The notes under the pieces were generated by a model. It worked only from the letters and a program-made list of their open reading frames with translations, did no database searches and was not told the origin of the DNA. 64,000 bases of DNA from Vibrio bathopelagicus (GTDB taxonomy: Bacteria > Pseudomonadota > Gammaproteobacteria > Enterobacterales > Vibrionaceae). Of the stretch, positions 29,251 to 38,276 are shown piece after piece. Position numbers and translations under genes: made by a program. Each line of letters starts with the position of its first letter. Within the stretch, counting starts at the first letter, position 1. The DNA lies in contig NZ_CP062501.1 of assembly GCF_014879975.1 (NCBI RefSeq), positions 1 to 64,000 on the forward strand. Reading direction: 5' to 3'.

Positions 29251-29858
29251 TAGTACTGTTCTTGAGCGAATAGTTTGGCTAACTCAACGTTGTTTTTAAC
29301 ATTAAGTTTGTCCATGGCATTAGCACGGTGCACATGTACCGTTTTATGGCTAACCCCTAACTCGACAGCAATAGATTTTACATCGAGCCCTGTCGCCAAT
29401 AATTGGCACACTTCGCTTTCTCTGCGGGTTAGCTGATTTAAAGAGGCTTTATTCTTTAGTGGTGTCGCGAGCTTTATTGCGATATCTGGCGTAAGGTAGC
29501 AACCGCCATTTGCGCTCGTATGTACGGCCTGAATTAACTCATCAGGGCTACAGCGTTTACTGAGATAACCTTTAGCTCCTAACTCTAATGACTTTTCAAC
29601 CATCGCCGGAGAGTCATGTACGCTCAACATGATGCTGGCAATGCCTGATGGAATCTCTTCCAACAAACTCAGGCCACTTTCATCTTGCATTGAAATATCC
29701 AAGATAACGACATCAGGGTGACAACTTGGTAGTCCGAGGCGCGCTTCTGCCGCAGAGCTGAATTCACCCACGACCGTAATATCAGTTTCAAGACTGAGTA
29801 ATTGAGCAAAGCCAGATCGAACAATGACGTGGTCATCAACAAGCGCAACATTAATCAT
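29250..29858 (-). CDS. uhpA: Response regulator activating hexose-phosphate uptake
   Basis: 202-residue NarL/FixJ regulator: receiver domain with Asp54 (VVILDISM) and [20 protein letters not shown], then a LuxR-type helix-turn-helix ([25 protein letters not shown]). It is highly similar to E. coli UhpA along its whole length. I use the ATG at 29858 ([10 protein letters not shown], as in E. coli); the frame extends five codons upstream without a ribosome-binding site. It is encoded downstream of uhpT on the same strand with a terminator-like hairpin between them. It should bind the paired CTAAGA repeats upstream of uhpT. Confidence 0.95.
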   Translation of the reverse strand: MINVALVDDHVIVRSGFAQLLSLETDITVVGEFSSAAEARLGLPSCHPDVVILDISMQDESGLSLLEEIPSGIASIMLSVHDSPAMVEKSLELGAKGYLSKRCSPDELIQAVHTSANGGCYLTPDIAIKLATPLKNKASLNQLTRRESEVCQLLATGLDVKSIAVELGVSHKTVHVHRANAMDKLNVKNNVELAKLFAQEQY

Positions 29859-29891
29859 GATATTAACCAAAATTAAGAGTAAGAAAGAAAA

Positions 29892-29911
29892 ATAGCCCCA
29901 ACAGGAGCTAT
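29892..29911 (-). terminator. Terminator between uhpT and uhpA
   Basis: Read on the minus strand: ATAGCTCC-TGTT-GGGGCTAT stem (one G-U pair) followed by a T-rich TTTTCTTTC run. It lies 151 bases past the uhpT stop and only 34 bases before uhpA. It would limit read-through from the strong uhpT promoter into the regulatory genes. Confidence 0.6.
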
Positions 29912-30061
29912 ATAAAATTAAGTTTATTGATAGATATGATACTGAATCGAACTAACGATTGGTATGATCTCGCATGCTTTAACCAGATAAAACACGCGAG
30001 GCTATGTGTCAGAAACTGTGATTGCGAAAACAAGTACGCGAGAACAAGCACATCAGACTAA

Positions 30062-31456
30062 CTACGCATTTTGAGCCGCTAGGTGCATCTTCTTCGCGTG
30101 ACGAATCTTCTTCTCTTCCGCGACCGCAACGAATAGCAGTAACACGATACAAATGGCAGCTGAAGTATCCAATGCTGCGAATGTCCCTTTCCAACCCGTT
30201 AAGCCGAAAATAGGCGTTCCGTCCGCAATCATACCGAGGCCAAGTTTGGCAAAGCTGTCACCAATTAGGTAAGCAAATGTGCCTTTCACGCCATCCGCAA
30301 CACTGATTGCTTTCTTAGGTACAAAACCTACCGCAGCAACACCAATCAACAGCTGAGGACCGAACACTAGGAAGCCAAGTACGAATAGTGACGCTAGGTA
30401 CATGAACTCGCTCGTTGCATTTTGGTAGAACTCTAGAGAGACAATAATCAGTCCAAGCGATACACAGGCAACTAAAGCACGACGTCCGTTCGCAAGGTCT
30501 GATAAATAACCCCACATCAATGTGCCAACCAGAGCACCGACTTCAAACAGAGTAAAGCCTGAAATCGCCGTTTCTTTCGATAGGCCTAGCTCTTGATACG
30601 CGTAAACGGTAGACCATTGATCGATACCGATACGAACAATGTATAAAAAGATATTCGCGAAGCAGAGCAACCAGATCACTTTGTTTTTAAGAATGTACTC
30701 AACAAAGATCTCTTTTTTGGTCATTTGATTCTCTTCAGCAGCTGTATCTTCTTCGCTGATTTCTTCATCAAACAACTCTTCGACTGTACCTAAGCCGTAT
30801 GCTTCTGGAGAGTCGTTACCAAAGCGCATACCAATGAAACCAACGACAATCGCGATGATCGATGGGAACACGAACATACCGATCACGTTGCCATCAAATA
30901 GGTAGTTAGCACCGAACAGAGCTACACCAGCAGCACCTGCGCCACCCACGTTGTGTGACATATTCCAAAGGCCTAAATAAGAACCACGCTTATTGCGAGG
31001 CGTCCATTTAGTGATCGTTGAGTAACTTGAAGGGCCCCCCGTACTTTGGAAAAAACCACTCAGTGCGTAGAAGGCAACCATCATGAATAAGCTAGCACTA
31101 CCGCCGCCCATACTGAAGCTGAAGCCCAACATGGCAATACCAGAAAGGACAAGCATGAATGGCAGGAACTGCTTGGTGTTTTTACCATCGGCGTAATAGG
31201 AAACGACGGTTTTACCAATACCATAAGTAATTGAGAAACCAAGACCGATAAGACCTAGATCGGTCATTGATAACCCATAAGTAGAAATCATGTCGTTTTG
31301 CGCGACATTGAAGTTCTTACGGATTAAATACATGGTCAGATAACCAATGAATACGACTAGGTACGATTGCAGAAATGGTTTAAACCACATTTTTCTTCTA
31401 GTTTCGACCGGAAGATCCAGCGTCGGTTTTCTAACCTGATCTAGGAACTTTAACAT
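30062..31456 (-). CDS. uhpT: Hexose-6-phosphate:phosphate antiporter
   Basis: Inner-membrane MFS antiporter importing glucose-6-, mannose-6- and fructose-6-phosphate. 464 residues that match E. coli UhpT almost throughout: [20 protein letters not shown] at the start, [16 protein letters not shown], then [21 protein letters not shown] chose the ATG at 31456 giving [16 protein letters not shown] lies upstream. In Vibrio the order here is uhpT-uhpA-uhpB-uhpC on one strand, unlike the A-B-C-T order in E. coli. Upstream lie a paired-repeat block and a CRP-like site. Confidence 0.97.
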   Translation of the reverse strand: MLKFLDQVRKPTLDLPVETRRKMWFKPFLQSYLVVFIGYLTMYLIRKNFNVAQNDMISTYGLSMTDLGLIGLGFSITYGIGKTVVSYYADGKNTKQFLPFMLVLSGIAMLGFSFSMGGGSASLFMMVAFYALSGFFQSTGGPSSYSTITKWTPRNKRGSYLGLWNMSHNVGGAGAAGVALFGANYLFDGNVIGMFVFPSIIAIVVGFIGMRFGNDSPEAYGLGTVEELFDEEISEEDTAAEENQMTKKEIFVEYILKNKVIWLLCFANIFLYIVRIGIDQWSTVYAYQELGLSKETAISGFTLFEVGALVGTLMWGYLSDLANGRRALVACVSLGLIIVSLEFYQNATSEFMYLASLFVLGFLVFGPQLLIGVAAVGFVPKKAISVADGVKGTFAYLIGDSFAKLGLGMIADGTPIFGLTGWKGTFAALDTSAAICIVLLLFVAVAEEKKIRHAKKMHLAAQNA

Positions 31457-31557
31457 TGTGAACTCTCTTGTTATTGATGAGGTCTGCACGGAACATTACT
31501 GACCATGCACTGTTTGCAATTTGATGATGAAATAATAAGGAGTCTAAAAAGCGACCG

Positions 31558-31625
31558 CATGAGAGAGGGTCTTAGAATAACTAGGAAAAATTCTTAGTTA
31601 GGAATCAGGCGTCATGAAAGCGTGA
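31558..31625 (-). promoter_or_regulatory. Candidate UhpA-controlled promoter block upstream of uhpT
   Basis: In gene direction it has CTAAGAATTTTTCCTA and, 22 bp further, CTAAGACCC; the same layout occurs before manA at 26244-26311. It sits 101 bases before the uhpT start. The rest of the 366-base gap (31457-31822) is A/T-rich and shows no gene. Confidence 0.65.
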
Positions 31626-31636
31626 AGATCATCACT
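31621..31636. promoter_or_regulatory. CRP-like site upstream of uhpT
   Basis: CGTGA-N6-TCACT matches the CRP consensus at 8 of 10 positions and abuts the paired-repeat block. CRP control of uhpT is known in E. coli. Confidence 0.55.
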
Positions 31637-31822
31637 TTGTTTAAAATGTGTTATGTCGTTAGGAGGTATTGGAGAGAAGTCGTTGCTTAAGGTATTTAAT
31701 AGGCGACCCAAGTAAACTAAACATCCGTTGTATTGGACAATTTATTGAAATCTAAAGTGGCTAATAAAAGCCACATTAGATTCACTTTACGGTGTAAAAA
31801 TCTAAAAGATAAAGAATTGAGT

Positions 31823-34741
31823 CTAGTTGTTTTTAGGTATATCCAATTTATTCAGCAACGACGGAAAACCCCAACCGTTCTCACCTGCGACCACAGGCTC
31901 TCCGGTTAAGTATTCAAACAGCGTCGGCGCTAAAGAACCGTTGGCTTCGATTTTCAGGGGTTGAGAGTTTTCGCCAATTGGCGTTCCCCAGAACCCTAGA
32001 AATGCATCTTTCTCTAAATAGTCTTCACCAGCGTGACGACCAGGAACCTTGGTGTTGTAACCAATACCAACTTTCGGAAACAGATTAATCGTACCTGCCC
32101 TATCTTCAAGGTAGATATTGGCTAGCTGATTGACTGAGTCTGGTCGAGGAGTAGGTTGGGTTAACTCTGTCCACTGCGAACTGCTACACCAGGTTGTAAC
32201 ATCTTCCTTAATCGCACGGTTTATGCACTTTTCCACTAGCTTGGAATAATGTAAAAAATCAGCCTTGCTTGGTGCTGCCAAATACGGATTGAGCGTTTGT
32301 GTGTTCAGTAAAATGGGAGGTCGATTGGCATCCAAAGATTCATAGAAAAGCTTGTCGCCCTCGCGTGTAATCAATTCATCGACGCGCTTTAAATCACGAT
32401 TACCGATTACGCGAACCGCGCAACTGTGTTGGTCACAAGCACTCTCTCTTACCACCATGTAATCTAGGCTTTCAGGTAAGCGTTGCACGATCTGAGCAAT
32501 CGCATCAATCCTCTCACCTTCAGGCGCAGCAAGTGGTGTCCATTGTTTGAGCTCTTGATAGATAGGTTGCACCTGCCAACCTTGGCTTGAGTTAAAGAAG
32601 TCCATCATAAAATTACCGCCAGCAGTCGAGGCAACAACCACATCAATGTCTTTCGAGCTTGGGTAGCTTAGGGCATTGGTGATTTTAGGTCCCTCACCTT
32701 CGTCTGATGATATTTTCTTAACGACTATTGGGTAATCCAACTCTGCCTGCAAGCCTTCAAATACTTGCTTTTCAGGGTTAAGCGCGTAGAACACCGGCGT
32801 TAACCCGTGATCGCCCGCCATTCCCCACAGGGTTTTATCGTAAACACCAGCGCTGCGGTAGGTCGTTTCAATTTGACGAATCCAGTAATCCAATCGGTTT
32901 AGCTCTCCGGTAGGCATTAAGATTTCGTCACTAAAAGGCCCTGTGAAGTGCGCAAAGTGATCCGGCCATGGGTTGTAAACCAAGGTATAATCCGGCATCC
33001 CTTTTCCATCGAGTTCGGCGAACTGTGTGATTGCCTGCTTCACCTGAACCTTTTTGGAATACTTGGTGAAAAAATCAAAACCAGAAATAGTCTGATACGC
33101 CTCAATATCTTCAATCAAGGCTGCACGCTTTTCTCGTAGAGTCACTTCGACTTCAGAACGTTCTTGAAGCTCTTTAACGCAGCGTTTCTCACCATAATCA
33201 CGTAACGACTCTCCCAAGCCTAAGTTCACGAGGCCGTCGTAAGTCGTATGCGCATTCCAATCGTACTGGGCGTTGCAGTTCAGAGTTTTGAGGTAATCAA
33301 GGCGATCAAACATGGTTTGAACCTTGTTGTCTGCCATCAACACATCCAACTGAAGCGCATCATTACCAAAGAAGTAATACGCACGATCGATCTCTCGATC
33401 AACAAAGTGAAAATTAGGAATACCAGTACCACCTTGACCCGACACTTTTGCGCCAGTCTTAATTATTGGTAGGTTACGTACGCTGATTGTTGGAGTTGAA
33501 GAGATGCCGACTCGGCTAATATTGTCTCGATGCTCTTGATAGAGGTTTTTGAAAAAAGGTAAATAGTGTGGGTCACGGTAGGTTTGTTCAGATAGAACCT
33601 CCATGAACCGCACCTGTTGTTGATGTTGAGGCTCGATCACTTTTTCTAGCTGAGGTTTGTATTGCACTTGGTTTTTATGATTTTGGTAAGCCACCGAGAT
33701 GAAAGGTGCATTCTCATCGACCAAACCTTCAATTAAGCCTTGCTGTAAACCATCGACCGTCACTTGAACCGCAAAGCGCTTGTTCTGTTGGGATTCCAAG
33801 AACTGAATGAGCGCATCAGGCTGCTCACTGAACGCTTGTTGCATCCACTCATCAAGCGCTTCTTCACGTTCTTCTTTAAACACAAATTGGCGGTAGGCTT
33901 TAAGTAAATTTAAGCGCACAAAATCGATGAGCGTGATGGTCAGGGCTTGCGCTTTATTGTTCGGCTTGTCGGCGTTTTCTGGCTTACCATCTTCCGCGAT
34001 CGCAAGCATTGCTGACTTCATATCACCTTCATCCATCCCAGATGCCGTTTTATCGATTAACTCGACAATGATCGGTTGAATCTGAGCGATTATCGCCAAA
34101 TCTTCTGGGCTGTTCGTTAAATAGGTGTAACTATCAGGGAGGATATCCATGTCTTGCCAAACACCAATTTCAAATAGCGCATCGTAGATAACAACCATGT
34201 TGGCAATGAAATGTTCATCAATGCGAATCCCTTCATGGTGGCCTGTAGCTTCAGTCGATGTATCTGGCTCTTTGTACTCTGAGACCGGCTCATCACCGAC
34301 ATGATAGAGACTATGTTCAAAACCTTTTAACGCCTCATCATCATAGACTGTCGACAGATACCCTTTAAATACATCTTCACTACCCAAACCGGAATAGCGG
34401 TCGTAGTAACTATAGAGGAAGTAGCCCAAAGGAATTGAATATGTCGGGTTTGATAGCTGAGCGATCACTCGCGCCTTCGTTTTAGCGTCCAAAGGCAGCG
34501 CGAGAATATACGCATCTAATGTTACGCCACCGATCGTGAAAAGTGCCGCGTCGCGAGTAAGCGTGGCCGAGTAAGTTAAACTTGAAAGCACCTGATTTTT
34601 CAACACCTCGCTCGAACTGAATACGCCACCAATGACAGGCGTAGTCGAAATATCGGCAATGCTCGGCGCTGAAATAACCGCCAACGAAAGAGAGCCAACT
34701 AAACTAGTGTAGCTACGTGATCGGAAATAGAAGCTCATCAA
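31823..34741 (-). CDS. Exported phosphodiesterase/nucleotide pyrophosphatase-like protein (alkaline phosphatase superfamily)
   Basis: 972-residue protein with an N-terminal signal sequence (about 1-29, cleavage near SIADIS). The second half carries alkaline-phosphatase-superfamily features: PIIKTGAKVSGQGGTGIPNF near the presumed nucleophile, VYNPWPDHFAHFTGPF and the metal motif WGMAGDHGLTPV. GRHAGEDYLEKDAFLGFWG near the end supplies a further metal ligand region. The first 400 residues are not recognised. AAAGGG lies six bases before the start. It is far longer than usual type I phosphodiesterases (about 400-550). Its location before uhpT suggests, but does not show, a role in phosphate ester use. 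Confidence 0.75.
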   Translation of the reverse strand: MMSFYFRSRSYTSLVGSLSLAVISAPSIADISTTPVIGGVFSSSEVLKNQVLSSLTYSATLTRDAALFTIGGVTLDAYILALPLDAKTKARVIAQLSNPTYSIPLGYFLYSYYDRYSGLGSEDVFKGYLSTVYDDEALKGFEHSLYHVGDEPVSEYKEPDTSTEATGHHEGIRIDEHFIANMVVIYDALFEIGVWQDMDILPDSYTYLTNSPEDLAIIAQIQPIIVELIDKTASGMDEGDMKSAMLAIAEDGKPENADKPNNKAQALTITLIDFVRLNLLKAYRQFVFKEEREEALDEWMQQAFSEQPDALIQFLESQQNKRFAVQVTVDGLQQGLIEGLVDENAPFISVAYQNHKNQVQYKPQLEKVIEPQHQQQVRFMEVLSEQTYRDPHYLPFFKNLYQEHRDNISRVGISSTPTISVRNLPIIKTGAKVSGQGGTGIPNFHFVDREIDRAYYFFGNDALQLDVLMADNKVQTMFDRLDYLKTLNCNAQYDWNAHTTYDGLVNLGLGESLRDYGEKRCVKELQERSEVEVTLREKRAALIEDIEAYQTISGFDFFTKYSKKVQVKQAITQFAELDGKGMPDYTLVYNPWPDHFAHFTGPFSDEILMPTGELNRLDYWIRQIETTYRSAGVYDKTLWGMAGDHGLTPVFYALNPEKQVFEGLQAELDYPIVVKKISSDEGEGPKITNALSYPSSKDIDVVVASTAGGNFMMDFFNSSQGWQVQPIYQELKQWTPLAAPEGERIDAIAQIVQRLPESLDYMVVRESACDQHSCAVRVIGNRDLKRVDELITREGDKLFYESLDANRPPILLNTQTLNPYLAAPSKADFLHYSKLVEKCINRAIKEDVTTWCSSSQWTELTQPTPRPDSVNQLANIYLEDRAGTINLFPKVGIGYNTKVPGRHAGEDYLEKDAFLGFWGTPIGENSQPLKIEANGSLAPTLFEYLTGEPVVAGENGWGFPSLLNKLDIPKNN

Positions 34742-34978
34742 ATACCCTTTAGTTCTATGTATTTTTATAAATATAACTTATTGTTCCAGTTTACTTTAAT
34801 TATCAAAAATATGTGTACTTGTGCTTATAAAAACATTGGATATTTCATCGCACGATATGATTCTGCTCGTAACATTTGAAACACCTCGCAACAAATAAAA
34901 CACTGTTCATAATTATCTCCTGACATTGTCTTGATAAAGTCTCCTGCTCTTTATTTGCACACATTTAAGGCCAAACTT

Positions 34979-35758
34979 ATGAACTCGTTTACTAAAGCTT
35001 CGCTGACCGCAGCTATCAGTCTTCCATTACTTGCAGGGTGTGTAACACCTGGTGAGGACGATCCCAACGCAAGTACTAAGCAAGGCGCTGTGGGTGGCGC
35101 GTTACTTGGTTTAACACTTGGCGCACTGACAGGTGAAGCGGATTTAGCGGTTCAAGGAGCGATGGTAGGCGGATTAGCAGGGGGCGTAGCAGGGGCGAGT
35201 AATGACATTCAGAATAACCGTGAAAACATCCGTCATGACAGCCGTAACGATGCCATTGCACAAACCGGTAGTACGCAAGCAGTAAGCCCAGCGAGCACTG
35301 AAACAACTCAGCAAAACTGGCAAGAACTTAATAACTTCATTGGCGAATGGAACGTGACTATTCGCAACCATGTTGATACCAACAGCAATATCGATAGCCT
35401 TCAAGCAACGGGCAATCTAGCGAGTATCAGCCAAGCCAACATCAATATTGAAAACCAACAAGGCATTGAGCTCTCTGCACAGTTTTCTTATACCGTTGAA
35501 CAAGGTTATCAACTGGATGTGATGAACGATGCAACAGACGTGACGGTTAATTTCGCAGGTGAGCATCAGCCACAAGCGAATCGTTACAACTTCTACCCAA
35601 CCAACATTCAAGACATCATTTACCAAGACGTGAACAGTGCTGATGTCCGCTTAGAACTGGCGATGGTGAGTGACAAGTTATGGATTCTAGACAGTTATGC
35701 GTACATTGATGGCTCGGAGAAGAAGCTGCAATCAATCCGCTTTAACAAAACCAGCTAG
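34979..35758 (+). CDS. Glycine-zipper lipoprotein
   Basis: 259-residue predicted lipoprotein: signal peptide and lipobox LLAGC. A glycine-zipper segment follows at about 35-75 (GGALLGLTLGALTGE, then GAMVGGLAGGVAGA), which may insert into or span a membrane. The C-terminal 150 residues look like a beta-rich domain of unknown function (NNFIGEWNVTIRNHVD). The ATG at 34979 has TAAGG upstream; an earlier ATG at 34931 would spoil the signal peptide. It is divergent from the exported phosphodiesterase. Confidence 0.8.
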   Translation: MNSFTKASLTAAISLPLLAGCVTPGEDDPNASTKQGAVGGALLGLTLGALTGEADLAVQGAMVGGLAGGVAGASNDIQNNRENIRHDSRNDAIAQTGSTQAVSPASTETTQQNWQELNNFIGEWNVTIRNHVDTNSNIDSLQATGNLASISQANINIENQQGIELSAQFSYTVEQGYQLDVMNDATDVTVNFAGEHQPQANRYNFYPTNIQDIIYQDVNSADVRLELAMVSDKLWILDSYAYIDGSEKKLQSIRFNKTS

Positions 35759-35771
35759 AAAATAGAAACAA

Positions 35772-35830
35772 CAAAGCCAGTCTCGAACCATTACTATCAC
35801 ATTTGATCAGCATGACCGATACTGGCTTTG
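35772..35830. terminator. Long inverted repeat after the glycine-zipper lipoprotein
   Basis: Arms CAAAGCCAGTCTCG (35772-35785) and CGATACTGGCTTTG (35817-35830) pair with one mismatch across a 31-base loop. Probably a transcription end between convergent genes, although no clear T-tract follows. Confidence 0.5.
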
Positions 35831-35866
35831 ACAAACAGGCCCCATCAAACAGAACCTGAATTATTC

Positions 35867-35950
35867 ATCTTAAATAATGGAACTTAGGTAATTGAACTTA
35901 GACAATTGAGCTTAGACAATTGAGCTTAGATAACGGAACTTAAGTAATTA
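35867..35950. repeat. Six-unit 14-bp degenerate tandem array
   Basis: Units begin at 35867, 35881, 35895, 35909, 35923 and 35937; consensus ARCTTAGRYAATTG. The array ends 7 bases before the stop codon of the minus-strand DUF1840 gene. Confidence 0.85.
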
Positions 35951-35957
35951 AATCAGC

Positions 35958-36302
35958 CTATAAACGCTTACCGCTTCCGTCTTCCCACATGACTTCACAC
36001 TCTTCTTTGATGGCTGCTTTTAGCAACTCAACCAGAGGGAACGCTCGACTCCCCAGATTTACAGGAGCTTCCACAACATCTTCTTCGCTATCGTTGTCAT
36101 CAACCACATCGTTCTGCTCAACAGGTTGGCTTTTCTCTGCTTCAATCGCAGTACGCAAGTTGTTCAGTGCATCAGGTACCTCAGAAGCATCAATCGCTCC
36201 GGGGATGGTGCCACTATGCCCAAGCATCTTGATGAACTGAAGACCAATTTCACCAAACATCGTGACGCTAGCATGAGCCTTGCAACTAAAAGTAATTAAC
36301 AT
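35958..36302 (-). CDS. DUF1840 family protein
   Basis: 114-residue small protein. The family pattern is visible: MLITFSCKAHASVTMFG at the start, GHSGTIPGAID, then a variable acidic linker (about 60-78) and SRAFPLVELLKAAIKEECEVMWE at the end. The function of DUF1840 is not known. AGAGAGG lies upstream of the start. A six-unit repeat array begins 7 bases beyond the stop codon. Confidence 0.85.
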   Translation of the reverse strand: MLITFSCKAHASVTMFGEIGLQFIKMLGHSGTIPGAIDASEVPDALNNLRTAIEAEKSQPVEQNDVVDDNDSEEDVVEAPVNLGSRAFPLVELLKAAIKEECEVMWEDGSGKRL

Positions 36303-36435
36303 TATGAGCCTCTCTTAATTTTGGTTGTCTGCAAACTATGTTGAGTAACTCACTGGAAAGCAAGTACATAATAGCCAAATCGCTTCTCCCAACCTACTCC
36401 TTAAATGGCTAGTTATAGGGCGGCTCTACACCGTT

Positions 36436-36451
36436 CGTGATACACATCACT
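36436..36451. promoter_or_regulatory. CRP-like site in the DUF1840/diguanylate cyclase gap
   Basis: CGTGA-N6-TCACT, 8 of 10 consensus positions, 134 bases from each of the two divergent genes. Confidence 0.4.
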
Positions 36452-36584
36452 GTTTGTTATGAGTCACTTATTTTTTAATATGAAATCTTGATAGTAGTCA
36501 CACTAAAAAGGCCACCAACACTCCGTGATGGCTATTATTTAATCTACTATTAACACCATTATCAAAATCTTTGGCACAAATCAC

Positions 36585-37808
36585 ATGAAAAGGCTCGTCG
36601 GCAGGCACCTAGAAGAAATGGCGGACATACGTTCCACACGCAAGCAAAAAATTGTTCACTCCTTTTCACTGACTGCCGCTGCGCTATTCATCTTTTATAC
36701 TTGGGCTTACTTCCAAGGCCAGCACTACACGCTGTCAATTTTCGAACTGTGTTTTGCTATTATTGCTATCTCGAATGCCCTATACGTAAGAAAAGTCACC
36801 AATCCGGAATATTCAGAATTAATACTTAGCTGCGTGTTACTCGTGCAAGGAGTCATCCTATTCTTGTACAGCTACGCCATTCCCGACCGAGTTCTTTGGC
36901 TATACCCTATTTTAGCTGCAGTCATTTTTATCAATGATTTCAGAATTGGAATTATCTTAAGCACCTCATTTTGTTTGTTTATCAGTACCTTGATCACAGC
37001 AATGCCCAATAACTTTTCTTTGCCATTTAACAGTACACACCGATTTATTCTTAGCCTGTTTACCATGAGTTTGGTGTGTCACACATCGGCCTATTACTAC
37101 ACAAAAGCCGTCAGTTACATCCAACGCCTCTATAAAGAAGGCATTGAAGATCTAGCCTACCGAGACCAACTCACAGGCTTAGCCAATCGCTGGAGCTTTG
37201 AACGTTGGGCAGTCGAGAAGCTCGCAACAGTTGATAGCAAACGATCCCTCACCGCATTGGTGTTTCTGGATATCGATGATTTCAAAAGTATCAACGACAG
37301 CTATGGCCACGATGTGGGTGACAGCGTCTTACAACATTTTGCCAATCGCTTGAGCAACAATATTCGAACCCGAGATCGAAAGAATCATGAATACGATTAT
37401 TCCATCGCGCGCTTTGCTGGGGATGAGTTCGTTCTGATGCTCTACGACATTCCCACTCGAAAAGACCTCGACGGTATTCTCGATAGAATATGTGGGTTGT
37501 TTGAGAGCGGCTGTCAGACTAATGAAAGAATCAAAGAGCTGACGCTCAGTGTTGGAGTTTCTTTGTATCCGCAAGATGCACAAGAATTACATGAGTTAAC
37601 AAGATGCGCTGATAAGGCGATGTATGTGGCGAAACATTCAGGAAAAAACCGATACGCTTATTATCACGACAACCCAGTCTCAACCTTGATAGAAGAATTA
37701 CCAACGAACCTCACCTGCTCAGAATCTGATGCCTCTGAACTTGAAGATTGTCTTGAAGCGAAGGTGGACGGGAACAATGTCACACTGTTAAAAACGCGTC
37801 AACGCTAG
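36585..37808 (+). CDS. Membrane diguanylate cyclase with an AGDEF active site
   Basis: 407 residues. Five or six hydrophobic helices (about 25-185) anchor the protein, then a GGDEF domain (about 190-360). The catalytic signature reads RFAGDEFVLML, i.e. AGDEF, a variant known to be active in some cyclases. DQLTGLANRWSFE and FLDIDDFKSINDSYGHDVGD are intact, and the inhibitory RxxD site is absent upstream of the signature. It would make cyclic di-GMP in response to a membrane or external cue. The start is uncertain: ATG at 36618 is an alternative and neither has a good ribosome-binding site. Confidence 0.85.
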   Translation: MKRLVGRHLEEMADIRSTRKQKIVHSFSLTAAALFIFYTWAYFQGQHYTLSIFELCFAIIAISNALYVRKVTNPEYSELILSCVLLVQGVILFLYSYAIPDRVLWLYPILAAVIFINDFRIGIILSTSFCLFISTLITAMPNNFSLPFNSTHRFILSLFTMSLVCHTSAYYYTKAVSYIQRLYKEGIEDLAYRDQLTGLANRWSFERWAVEKLATVDSKRSLTALVFLDIDDFKSINDSYGHDVGDSVLQHFANRLSNNIRTRDRKNHEYDYSIARFAGDEFVLMLYDIPTRKDLDGILDRICGLFESGCQTNERIKELTLSVGVSLYPQDAQELHELTRCADKAMYVAKHSGKNRYAYYHDNPVSTLIEELPTNLTCSESDASELEDCLEAKVDGNNVTLLKTRQR

Positions 37809-37836
37809 CCATTAATAGCGCTTACAACTAAGCATA

Positions 37837-38118
37837 CTAACCAGCCATATACATAAGCCAAAGGCTCACTAACCCGATCACAATGATCCATACGACTTGT
37901 CGTGTTCGGTTTGGGTTATTGCCTCTAGGTCTTACTACCGTTTTAAAAGCGGCTTGCTTAGCCGATTGAAGAAACGGGGCTTCAATCTCACGTTTTTTCA
38001 CGCGACGTTTAACAGCGCTATTCGCAACCTCGGTAAAACGTTGGCTTTGCTCCGTTGTAAAGTCGTTATCAAAGCCCATCCGACCATGCCTTTCGCCATG
38101 TTTTTGCTGAACTGCCAT
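37837..38118 (-). CDS. Small membrane-anchored protein, 93 aa
   Basis: Basic, polar N-terminal 70 residues followed by one membrane helix at about 73-91 (VVWIIVIGLVSLWLMYMAG), so a tail-anchored protein. I do not recognise a family. The start has GGAGGCC upstream. It converges on the diguanylate cyclase with 28 bases between them. Function unknown. Confidence 0.65.
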   Translation of the reverse strand: MAVQQKHGERHGRMGFDNDFTTEQSQRFTEVANSAVKRRVKKREIEAPFLQSAKQAAFKTVVRPRGNNPNRTRQVVWIIVIGLVSLWLMYMAG

Positions 38119-38276
38119 AGCGGCCTCCTTGGCGGTCTACTCTACATTCAAGTATAGACATAATTTCATATTCTTACCTGTTCAAGATTTTCGAATAAGT
38201 CACTCAATGCTATGCCATCTTCTTTTGAAATCAAATTACATAAACTACAGCTATTCAAGTTTATGAGGGTTTCAAA

